This document shows, piece after piece, positions 37,951 to 47,800 of a stretch of DNA of 64,000 nt (position 1 is its first letter; each line of letters begins with the position of its first letter). The notes beneath the pieces were generated by a model that worked only from the letters and a program-made list of their open reading frames with translations, did not search any database and was not told the origin of the DNA. The stretch is from Pseudocercospora fijiensis CIRAD86. Its lineage: Eukaryota; Ascomycota; Dothideomycetes; Mycosphaerellales; Mycosphaerellaceae. Where the stretch lies: the NCBI RefSeq assembly GCF_000340215.1, contig NW_006921536.1, positions 4,663,537 through 4,727,536 of the forward strand, read 5' to 3'. Both the position numbers and the translations under genes were made by a program.

Positions 37951-38074
37951 AGGTTTCGTACGGTAAGGTAAGGACTTAGGAGTAGTAGATGTATACTAGT
38001 AGCTATAGAGAAACACCCTTTCTTTTATAGCATCGTATCGTTAGGAACAGCTAGGCAGTAAATAGCTAGCTACC

Positions 38075-38170
38075 TTTTTTTTTTGTTTCCTAGCTACCTA
38101 ACTACTAGATTTTTTTTCCTAGCTACCCTAGCTAGCCCAACTACTAGAATTTCTTTCCTAGCTACCCTAA
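38075..38170. repeat. Short repeats TTTCCTAGCTACCCTAACTA
   Basis: Three imperfect units, each a T-run followed by CCTAGCTACC and CTACTAGA-type sequence, between the transposase and the unidentified gene. Confidence 0.5.
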
Positions 38171-39600
38171 CTACCTAAATTTTGCCTTCTATACGGCGGC
38201 TCTCTCCTACTAACGGAACCGAGCTACTGTACCTAACGAATCTAAGCTCGTTTTTAGTCTCAATCTATCCTCTTTCGGTATAAGATACTTAATAAGCAAA
38301 TGCTTAGGCCGAGTCTAACTACGAAACCTAAGACTAACTAACAGCTCTATTAACTAATCCTAATCTTCGAACTCCTTCCGCTTCTTAGTAAAGACCTTAA
38401 AGAGCGCTCGAGCTTCTTCGGGTGCCTACGGAGTAGTCGAGATAAAGCCGTATCGCTAAAATAGGTAATCCTTCGGAGGCTTATATAGAGATTTAGAGAA
38501 TTCCAACGCTAACCTATCCTACTAGTAGCTTAGATTCCGGATATAAGCCCTCTCTGCCTTAGTAAAGATTTTATATAGTAGTAGCACTCTGCCTTCGAGA
38601 AACGCTTTCTATTTAACTGTTAGTATCTGCCGGCTACGAACGCCGGCTATATATACCGAGTATAGAATAATTACCTGTACCCCTTCCTCCTATAGTAACA
38701 CTTCTGCCGTCCCTAGATACCTAGCCCCGATCGCATTAATCGCAAGCCACTTTGCCTTTATAGACGCAAAGGCTTCGCTCTAATACTAATAAAGAAACTT
38801 CTACTCTATATCGAGGATATAAAGACGACTAGTCTCGATTCCAATCCTTGCTAGCTTTTCGTAGTAGCTTTAACTATAATTTTCTAGATTGATAGGACTT
38901 ATACCTTAGCCCTTTACTAGTATCTCGTCTCTTTAGCTGTACTCGATCTACTCCTAGCGCTTATCGTCTATAGCGTTAGGCCCTAAGACTATACCTGTTA
39001 CTAGATCGACGTATAGTATCTCCTCGCTTTTTTTAGTTCCTTTATTCGTAGTATTAAGCTCTGTCGCGGCATCCTAAACTCTAGTATTGTTGTTCTCGGC
39101 TATCTAAACATCTCCGTTACTATCGGTCGTATCGATAGAGGTAGCGACTATAGGTCTAAATGCTATTAGTTAACGTGTTAAAGAAAAATATACCGGCTAC
39201 AGCTGCCGGCTACGGCTGCCGGCTATAGCTGCTAGCTACGGCCGCTAGCTAGATTAACTTACGCTGCTAGAACTTTACGCTCGAAAACTAGCCGCAATTC
39301 TTTCCTCCTCTTAGCCTTCTCTTAGGTTGTCTTCTTATTCTAACCTTCACTTTTTTCTATAGGCGCTAGCTATCGATAGAATGCCTTATTCCGCGCCTTT
39401 CTTCTCTTATCCTTAGCTCTTTTATCCTTATCTATCTTGTCCTTTCTCTCGCGGTCTCGTACGGAATTCTTCTTCGTAGAGTACTCCTCTTTAGTCTTAC
39501 GCTTTTTAGTTAGACGCTTAGGTAAAACAAACTCGCGGTCTTTAGTTCTATCTTCTATTTAGCGCGCGGCGCGCTTCTCTCTTGCTATTATAAGGGAAAG
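38165..39600 (-). pseudogene. Unidentified gene of element F with Lys/Arg-rich N-terminus
   Basis: Three open stretches on the minus strand are separated by GCCGGC arrays that look intronic (39,192-39,250 and 38,629-38,648). The first is very basic, with KRLTKKRKTKEEY and RDRERKDKxDKDKR runs. The second contains NTTNKGTKKSEEMLYVDLVTG and YYEKLARIGIETSRLYILDM. The third contains RAYIRNLSY and PEEARALFKVFTKKRKEFED. I recognise no family. It stands upstream of the transposase on the same strand, so it may be a second element-encoded protein or captured cargo. Exon limits are approximate. Confidence 0.45.
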
Positions 39601-39719
39601 GGGCGGGGGCGTAGCGTATAGTAGTTGTTATCGGTATAGGTATAGAGGAAGAAGTTGAAAGTATAAGAATGTCGCGAAGCCCTAATTGTTGCCGCCTACG
39701 TAACGTTATATAGGTAAGC

Positions 39720-40023
39720 TTTCGCAACTACGGCAACTACGCCCCGGTAATAGCAACTACGCCCTAGCAACGGCAACTACGCCCTAGCAACGGCAACCAC
39801 GCCCTAGTAACGGTAATAAAGCGTAGTAAATACAACCTAGTAACTATTATAGCCGGCAATCGTAGCCGGCAGTCGAATAAGAGTGTCCTTATAGCAAAAC
39901 CACGCCCTAGCAACGGCAACTACGCCCTAGCAACGGCAAAAGAGCGTAGTAAATGTAACAGAGTTACTATTATAGCCGGCAATCGTAGCCGGCAGTCGAA
40001 TAAGAGTGTCCTTATAGTAAAAC
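39720..40023. repeat. Minisatellite and ~100-bp duplication near the right end of element F
   Basis: About six units of the 20-base GCCCTAGCAACGGCAACTAC at 39,735-39,815 and again at 39,903-39,940. A longer unit ending GTGTCCTTATAG, with a GCCGGC pair inside, occurs twice (about 39,797-39,900 and 39,921-40,023). CpA survives here more than in the flanks. Confidence 0.75.
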
Positions 40024-40044
40024 TAATATAGTCTCTAGTTCAAA

Positions 40045-40156
40045 CTAGGAATCTATATAGTTCGAAAAAACCAAACCGGAACTAGGGAGCTAGTTCGCCG
40101 CTAAGAAACCAAACTATATACGTTTAGTAGTTCGGAAACCGAACTACTGCGGGGTC
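40045..40156 (-). repeat. Right terminal and subterminal repeats of element F
   Basis: The 18-bp TIR (40,139-40,156) is preceded by AGTTCGG, CCAAACC and further TTCGAACTA-type units mirroring the left end. Confidence 0.75.
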
Positions 40157-40174
40157 TAACTGTACGAGGCATAA

Positions 40175-40209
40175 CTTCCGAATAATACCCTAGGGGTAGC
40201 ATTCGGAAG
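40175..40209. repeat. CCCCGGGG-type palindrome, 35-bp form
   Basis: Dyad of the AATAATACCC / GGGGTAGCATT type extended by CTTCCG / CGGAAG flanks, all mismatches being transitions. It lies 18 bases right of element F. Confidence 0.75.
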
Positions 40210-40610
40210 CTAGCCGAACCTAACCTCCCGCCCTTCTAGGACTACTTCCCTCTAGTTTCCTAGTCTCTAGCAACCGCCCTTAGGTAGCAACGATAATAAG
40301 ATACTCCGCTAGAGAAGATTGTTCCTACCCTAATTAGTATTAGTTACGTAGGACACTAAGAAAGGGAGGATCCCTCTCCCTTCCTAGCTCTTAGATAGAC
40401 GTAGCAACTTAGGCCTATAGCCTCTAAGAATAGGGACCTTAGGCCGCTAAGCTTAGTGTCTAGAAGAAAGAAGAACGTACGGGCTGCGTTTATATGTCTA
40501 CTGCTATAAAAGGTAATGCTGTATCTATAACGACAGTACTATAGGCTAATATAAGCTACGCTAGGCCTAGGCGATTTGCTCCTAGTTGCCGAGCATCTCT
40601 AGAGAAAAGC

Positions 40611-40635
40611 TAATACTATCCCGGGGGTGTTATTA
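40611..40635. repeat. CCCCGGGG-type palindrome
   Basis: TAATACTATCCC then GGGGGTGTTATTA, upstream of the extra ORF of copy B. Confidence 0.7.
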
Positions 40636-40957
40636 GTCCCGCTAGCCTTACTACTATAGATTACTGCTAGGTACTCGAACTAACTAGTTATATTTCGAGT
40701 ACGCGGGAATCTACGAAAGCTAGAGGTTAATAAAGGCGCGTAGTCGCTACTAGCAATTAGCTAGTTCGATTATTAAACTTTAGCCGCTCTACTAATAAAG
40801 GAGTCTCGTATATAGCTTTACTTTTTAAGGTCTATATATAATCGTTATCCGTTTGCTTTACTAGAACATACGGACTACGCTACCTTCGTACCCTATTTAA
40901 GGCGAGCCTTCTAAGCTCTTTCTTCTACTCGAATACTAACTAACTTACTACCGCCTA

Positions 40958-40974
40958 CCCCCCCCCCCCCCCCC
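40958..40974. repeat. Run of 17 C
   Basis: Uninterrupted C tract about 95 bases upstream of the extra ORF; could be replication slippage or an assembly-sensitive site. Confidence 0.9.
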
Positions 40975-41066
40975 TCTCTTCTATCTAAACCCTTTAATTA
41001 TTATTAACAAGCTACGAACGTTTTTGCAAGCTCGTTACTAACTCCTTTCCGCTTCGGTCGACTAAG

Positions 41067-43453
41067 ATATCTTCCGGCGCCCTAAATCCGCTAGGCGCTA
41101 GTAGTAGTAGCAACCTACTAGCCCTAAACCTAGGTATACTAGTCCCGATCGAAGCCCCCTTCGATAGCGCCTTAGTCGCTATAACTAGCCTCGAGCACTG
41201 TTTCTAGATCGTTACCGCTATCGACGACCCCTAAAAGAAGATTAAGACCGCTCGTACCTTACTACGCGTTATCGATCGAAATATTAAGAAGGCTACTATC
41301 TTAGTATTATATAGTATAAACAACTTACGCTAGGACATTAGTAAGCGCATCTTTAAGCGAGACGTTCTTTAAGATATAGAGCTTTATTAAGCCTTTCCTA
41401 TCGTTTATAGCCTCGAGATAGCGGGTACTACGATTCGTATACGCTTTACGAACCTTAATTAAGCCTTCGAGTAGTAGGGAGGTCCGAGTAGTCTCCTAAA
41501 GAGCCTTATTAACTTCGCCTACGATAGATAAGAGCGTACTAAGTAGGTTGCGTCGTTCGTTAATAAGTATCCGGTCCGTCGCGAGGGAGTAGAGCACCTT
41601 TCCCGTACTATAATCTATCGAGTCTCTACTACTAGTAAGAAGTACGGTAAGTAATTAGTTAACTTAACCTTCGCACTTAACGACTTTACGACAGCCTACT
41701 AGAAGCGGTATAAGGACGCTATTGCCGAGGTAGATCTTAACGCCTAGTCTACTAAAGATCTACTAAAAGAGAAGAGCTGTTGTATTAATAGTATAGGCTT
41801 TATTATTAAGGGTTAAGAGGCTCCTATCGTAGATATTCTCGAACGTAAGGTCCTTCGCCTTAAGACGGAAGCCGATACGGCTACTAGTCTAGCGCTCGCT
41901 ATAGAAATGTAGGTATAAGATCGCCGCTCGACCCGTAACTATAAGGTCCCTTAAGAAGTTTAAGATAAGCGCGCTAAGGTAGAAGCAGCGCGTTAGAAGG
42001 CGTTGTAGGCTCGCTAGGCATTCTAGAAGGCCGCTAAGAAGTCTACTATACCTTCTAGTACTAACTATAGTAACTCGGATATTAATATACTAGATACGCT
42101 ACTAGAAGATAGTATTTCCTCCGAAGGTTCCTTTAGTAAGCGTAGGTATAGAGGCCTCTCGCCGATGCTATTAACTAAGAATATCTATAGTTCCTATAAG
42201 GGTAACTCTATCGTATATCTTATTACCGAGATCGATATAGTTTATAAGGCCGATATAGGCAAAGCATCTATCGCCCTATCTATCTATTAGTAGTACGACG
42301 ACCTTAGTAAGCTAGGCGAAGATCCGTTTACTATATATGCTAGCTATATTAAGAAGGCCGCTAAGGCGTATAGTCTCTATACTAGTGCTAAGACGAGTGT
42401 CCTTATTAGCCGCCTATTAAAGATTAGACGTAATGTCGCTAATTAAGATGCCTTCGCTGCCCTTAAGGCTAATTAGGCCTATACTAACTAGTTTCTTAGA
42501 CGCCCTATTGCCGCCCCGACATCTCTAGGACTCTACGCGTTTAACCCTACTAGTACTATTACTCGCGCCCTTACGCTAATAGATCGCTAGAGCAAGTTCG
42601 TTACTAGTATCCTTAGCTAAGGCACCTCCTTCGACCGCTTTCGCTAGACTAGCAATACTATCTTCCCTTAAGTCTTTAGTTAGTTATAAGAGCCTCGCGG
42701 AGTATATCTTCCTTTCCTTATCGATCTAATATAGGAGGAGTTTGAAATATACCTCTAGTATATACGTATAATGCCTAAGTCTAAGCAAGAAGGCCGCAAT
42801 GCCCTTTAAACTTATAGTATAAGCAACTAAATCGTCCGCTAGCACCCTGCCCTATAGCTCTTAGCTGTCGCCCTTCGACCTAATTACGTATACGAGCTTA
42901 TCTCCGTCCCTAAGCCTACTAAGTTCTTTAAGGTTAGCGGTACTTATAAAAACTGTCCTTCTAAGGAGTCTACTCGTCTTAGACAAGATATAGTTAAGCT
43001 CGTAGCTAGCGAGGGTACTAGTTACCTACGTATTAAGGTCTGCCTTATATCTAAGGATAAGACTAGCTACTCTACTATTATCGAAGGCATATATTAGCCC
43101 GAGGTCTTTACGAACTAGGTTAAGAAGCTTAAGGCTCGTAGCCTAGTCCTACTAAGCAAGATCGGTAAGCTTACTAATAAGTACCTTACCGACGACGACC
43201 TCGACTATATATTCGATAGTTAGCCTAATAGTAAGGGATATAAAGCGGAGTAGATCCTCAACCCTCTAAAGGAGTACGAGGTCTCTATTTAGATACTATA
43301 CCTACTATATAGTAATCTAAAGACTAAGAGCAACCGTATATTAATTAACCTAGGCTACTCTCGCGTTATTAACGGCACTAAGGTTAAGGGCTACGAGAAC
43401 TTAATAGTCTCTTAGGTTACTAAAGCGTACCGCAATCTAACCGCCCTCCTAGC
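41067..43453 (+). pseudogene. Extra 929-codon ORF of Gypsy copy B, first part
   Basis: The start ATA at 41,067 (ATG before RIP) gives MSSGALNPLGASSSSN. The frame runs to 43,453, where copy D interrupts it, and resumes at 50,578; the two parts total 2,787 bases. It sits between pol and the 3' LTR, the place envelope-like ORFs occupy in some LTR elements. I see no signal peptide or obvious membrane segment at the start and no domain I know. There is a long Arg/Lys-rich middle with WDRRSTRNYKVP and KRRYRGLSPM. Interruptions are TAG/TAA only. It might be a captured gene or an element-specific protein. Confidence 0.55.
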
Positions 43454-43650
43454 TATAAGAAGGGTATATTAGCAGGTAGATAGGGTAGTAGTAGGTACGA
43501 GTAGTATTCGATAAGGAGCTAGGAGGAGAGGGAGGAAGGCAGGTAAGTTAGCCTATTACTAAGCGCTAAGCCCTGCCTAAGGCATTAAGACCCTAGCTTT
43601 ACTCGAGCCCGGTTACATACTAATTACGTATAACCTCTTTAGTTCTAACA
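43454..43650 (-). repeat. 3' LTR of Gypsy copy D (197 bp)
   Basis: Starts TGTTAGAACTAAAG and ends CTTCTTATA on the minus strand. It is preceded by a purine-rich AGAAGGGAAGCG, a plausible polypurine tract. Confidence 0.92.
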
Positions 43651-44829
43651 TACGCTTCCCTTCTAAAGGCCGCGCCCTCGTAGCCGGTCTTTATTCTAGT
43701 ATTAACCTCTATTGCTGCTAACTTAATAGGCCTAACAAGCCGCTTAGTCCGCGCTGAATTAAACGCACAACTACCGATTATATAACTATATCAAACCTCA
43801 CCTTTAATACAACACAATGTCTAACTCTAACTGCGCTATTCTTATATATAATAAAGTAAAGGGATATAAGGCTATTAGAATTAAGGACTATCGACTAATT
43901 ACAATACGAGCGCACCTTCCCTACTATAATAGGTAGGTATACGGGGTATTATAGCACTACCTCCGCTCTAAGTAATATCGTTCTAAGTTCTTTACGTCTA
44001 CTCTAAAAGACCTAGCTATATCCGCTTCCGAGGGTTTGTTCTTATTGTTATAAGGGCTATTATTGTTCGTAGTTTCGCTAGCCCTAATCGGCTAGGTTTA
44101 GTAGCCTTTAATTGTTAATCTTATCTTATCTTTTCCGAAAAAAATACAGCTCGTCTAGTTTCTATAGGTAAAGGCTATTATAAGTATAGTAGTAGAGGTT
44201 CGCCTCGCTTAAAGGGTTAGATAGATTAAGGAGTAACCTATTGTCCGCAAGATCGACCCCGGCTAGCTTAGCTCTATAGTTTTGCCCTTAGTCAGCTAGT
44301 CTATTAGTCGCTTAATCTTTTAAGCGGCTTAAAGTTTTAATTAAAGTTTTGATCAAAGTTTTAATTAAAGGTGCCTTAGGCTCGTAGTATAGGTAAGGTT
44401 GTATCTATAGGCGCAGTAACAATAGTAAGTAATGTTAACAATAGCGGCGCTAGCCGTCTTAGCGCTAACTTTACCTTGCTTCTAATTTCCTTCTTTAACT
44501 AACAACAACTCGGCAATACCGTTACTAATATAGCTGTATCCTTCCTTTCTTAAATAGCAATACACTCCGCAATACTATTACTAATATAGCCGCGCCGGCC
44601 GCGCCGTCGTTATTATTACTATCGCTATTCACGCGCGCGCCGTCCTTGTAGATCGCCTAGGCCTTAAGGCCTCGATAGAATAAAAGAACAAGAGGGGGAC
44701 CTATAGGGCGCGTTAGTAAAGAGGTAGAGTCCTTAAAAGAGTAGGTAATTAGTTAACGCGTCGTAGCGCGCCTAGTATAGTCTTATTGTCCTTTATTGCT
44801 AACAATTGCTTGCCTCTAATTAGTTAGCT
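43651..44829. other. 3' untranslated part of Gypsy copy D, no ORF supported
   Basis: 1.2 kb between the pol stop and the 3' LTR, with short TTAATTAAAG repeats near 44,340-44,365 and GCGC-rich patches near 44,590-44,645. Confidence 0.5.
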
Positions 44830-44852
44830 AATAGCACCCCGGGGGTAGCATT
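44830..44852. repeat. CCCCGGGG-type palindrome after the pol stop of copy D
   Basis: AATAGCACCCC then GGGGGTAGCATT. On the minus strand it starts 14 bases after the pol stop codon (44,867-44,869). Confidence 0.8.
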
Positions 44853-44866
44853 ATTCCTAGGCGACA

Positions 44867-47800
44867 TTATAGGCCCTTAGCCTTCTTCTTGTTCTTTACA
44901 CTAGTCTAATACTTATCTAATAACTCGGTTATGTCTTTAAAAGAGGCTTTAGCTTCCTACGAGTCCTATTTAGGTAAATAGCCTTGCTATCTCAATAGGT
45001 ACTCCTTCTTGCCTTTCCTAGTCCGGTGCTATAGGATACGTTCTATAGACTATAGCTCTTCGCTATCCGCTAGTATGTCTTCGTATTCTATAGGGGCTTC
45101 ATCCCCCTCGCGTAGGTAATATAGCTTAAGGAGGGATATATAGAAGGTATTATAGATAGTATAATAAGGAGGAAGCTATAACTAATAGGCCTATACGGAG
45201 GAGCCCTTAACTTCTCGAATGCAGAATAGACTAATATACCTTAGTGCGAGCTTAGGCCTTGTTTTACCGTTAGGTAATAGGTGCTTACGGATGCGGAGGT
45301 TCTTAGTACTTAGTATAACTATATCGCCTTACTTAAAGGTTATCGGTGTGTAGTGTTTGTCGTAATAGGCCTTCTAATAGGCCTAGGCCTTTGCTAGTTT
45401 GTTAGCTATCTTAGCGTAAATTTCTCGCATCTTTTGAACTCTCTTAATAGCCGCTAGTATCTCGGGTATTAGTACTTAATACGCTTCCCTTTCCTTACGC
45501 TCGGCCTCTAGCGATAGGGGGTCTTATAGCAGCGTAGGGTTGCTCCCTATTATAGCGAAATAAGGTAATACCTTAGTAGATAAGTGGACACTATTGTTAT
45601 ATACGAATTCGGCTAGTTATAGGAGATTGACCTAGTCGTTAGGGTTCTTATTAATGTAGCTACGCAGGTACTACTATAGCGTAGCATTCTGCCTTTCGGT
45701 CTAACTATCTGTTTATAGATAGAATGCTATAGACAGGCGATACTTAAGTCTCAGCTATAGGCAAATCTTACTCTAATAATAAGATATAAATATCGAGCCT
45801 CGGTTAGAGACTATCCCTTTAGGGGTCCCCTAATAGGTATAGAAGATATTGTTCTATAGCGCTTCTACTATATTAATAGCAGTCTAATCTTTCCGCGCTA
45901 GGATATATCGAGCGCCCTTAGTAAACCGGTCTATAACGACTAGGATAGCGTTAAAGATGTCTTTGCTTCCTCTTCGCTTAGTAGGGGGAAGACCTATAAT
46001 AAAATCTATTATAAGCTCTGCAAATAGCTTGTAAGGGATTGGCAATAAGGACAACTCGCTAAAAGGCTAATGCTTTAGTACCTTAACACGTTAACACACG
46101 GCATACGTGTTTACGTAGTCCTTTATGTCCCGCTTACTATTTAGCTAGTAGTATATACGCGATAGTAGCTCGTATAACCTCTCTATGCTATAGTAACCGG
46201 CAAGCTTACTATTATAGTGTCGCTTAAGAAGTTCTTGTCTAATCGATTGTTTAGCGGGGATATAGTATCTGCCCTTAAACCTTAAGTAACCTTTGTTGTC
46301 GATCGACTAATTACTCTTACTAGATCGAGTCTTTCGCCTACTTATAAGCTTATCTATACGTTTAGTAGCAAAGGCGTCCCTCTGCTAAGCCCGTAATAGC
46401 TTATCTATAAACGATTAACTATCCCTATTTGCAAAGTTATTTAATAGTACCCTCGCTATTAAACGAGGTACGCATTATATATATCTAATAGCACTAGCAG
46501 CCGGATCAACTGTATTAGTACTTTAATCGCTGTTACTGTATATAGCGATATCGACTAGGGAGTTATTATAACTTCTCCTGTCTGTGTCCTTAGCCCTTGC
46601 CTTAATACGCACTATTAATATAGTAAGAGCATTAATATGCTTTAAGCCGTCGCGGAGTCCGGTAAGCCGCTTATCCTACGCTTGCTTATTAATAATACGG
46701 GCTATAGCAATCTTATACTACAGGGTTAGAAACAAAGAATTAATATATTAGGTTTCGCCGTCGTAATTAGGTCGCCTCGATAGGCTATTAGTAGGGTTGC
46801 TTACGCCTAGCCGATATAATATATTAAAATTAAACCTAGCGAGGTAGACGGCCTATCTAGCCTGTCGACCTATAACCCTAGTAACCTTCGTAATTCTACG
46901 GAGGTTGTTATAGTCTATATAGACCTATATTATATATTAAGCCCTATCGAGGTAGTGCCTCTAGTACTTAAAGGCCTCGACAATAGCTAGGAGCTCTTAC
47001 TCGTAGGTCTCGTAGCGACGTTCTATATCGATTATCTTCCGTAAAAAGAAGGCGATTAGGTGCTAGTAATTATTATTAGCCTGTTGTAACATAATAGCTA
47101 ATATAGCGAACTAGGAAGCGTTAGTCTTAATACGGATCTATTTGCTTAGTACGAAATAGTGCAATAAGGGGACTTTAGTAAAGCGCTTCTTTAAACCGTT
47201 AAAAGCGGCTTATGCTCTGTTAGTCTATTTGAACTCTCTAGTTAGGTTAGCCTTAGTTTTAGTAAGCTCAGTTAGAGGCATTATATGTCGTAAATAGCCC
47301 TTAATAAAGCGACGATAGAAATTAGCGAAGCCGAGGAATAATTAAAGCTCCTTAATACTAGTAGGGGTTAGCTACTTAGTAATAGTCTTAACCCGATTAG
47401 GATTAGCCTTAACACCCTCGGTTAATACGAGGAAGCTAAGGAAGGACACCTCTTTAGTAGCAAAGGTATATTTAGAAGGCTTGTAATACAAGCTATAGGC
47501 TCGTAGGCGATCGAGTACCTTACGGACTATAGCCTAGTGCTCCGCAATATTAGGTAAATGTATATAAACTAGGATGTTATCTAGGTAAACTATATAGAGA
47601 TAGTCTAATAGGCCTAAAAGGGCCCGATTAATATAGGACTAGAATATTGTAGGGGCGTATGCTAGCCTAAATAGTATAACTAAATACTCGAAATAGCTAT
47701 AGCGAGTGCGAAAGGCTGTCTTCTATTTATCGCCCTTGCGAATACGGATGCGGTAATAGGCGTCCTTAATGTCCAATATAGTATAGTAGTAGGTACTAGA

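Larger units (their letters stand above)
30406..39993. repeat. Fourteen dispersed GCCGGC-N6 mini-arrays in element F
   Basis: The six-base core GCCGGC recurs at 12-base spacing (GCCGGCTACGCT and close variants) in one to four units. Positions: 30,406-30,424; 31,241-31,292; 31,866-31,910; 32,494-32,513; 32,546-32,553; 32,725-32,757; 33,795-33,814; 34,805-34,823; 36,208-36,226; 37,216-37,262; 38,629-38,648; 39,192-39,250; 39,851-39,870; 39,974-39,993. The array at 31,866-31,910 is inside an intron of the first H3-like gene and that at 36,208-36,226 inside a transposase intron. Others fall between ORFs. I noticed none outside F. Confidence 0.85.
30223..40156. mobile_element. Element F: 9.9-kb hAT-type DNA transposon carrying histone H3-like genes
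   Basis: The ends are an 18-bp inverted repeat, GACCCCGYAGTAGTTCGG, at 30,223-30,240 and 40,139-40,156. Inside both ends lie AGTTCGGTTTGG-type repeats (30,231-30,290; 40,045-40,140). A hAT transposase on the minus strand (about 34,828-37,950) matches the end type. Cargo: two H3-like genes, an unidentified plus-strand ORF, an unidentified Lys-rich gene and a 353-bp tandem duplication. The expected 8-bp target duplication is not visible; only TAAC (30,219-30,222 and 40,157-40,160) is repeated. It lies in the integrase end of Gypsy copy B. Its cargo could also have come from later rearrangement. Confidence 0.75.
40157..41066. other. Copy B spacer between pol and the extra ORF
   Basis: No supported ORF. 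It carries two palindromes (40,175-40,209 and 40,611-40,635) and a run of 17 C at 40,958-40,974. Confidence 0.45.

Noticed and set aside
30223..40156. A Starship-type cargo element
   Set aside because: No tyrosine-recombinase captain was seen; the ends and transposase are hAT-like.
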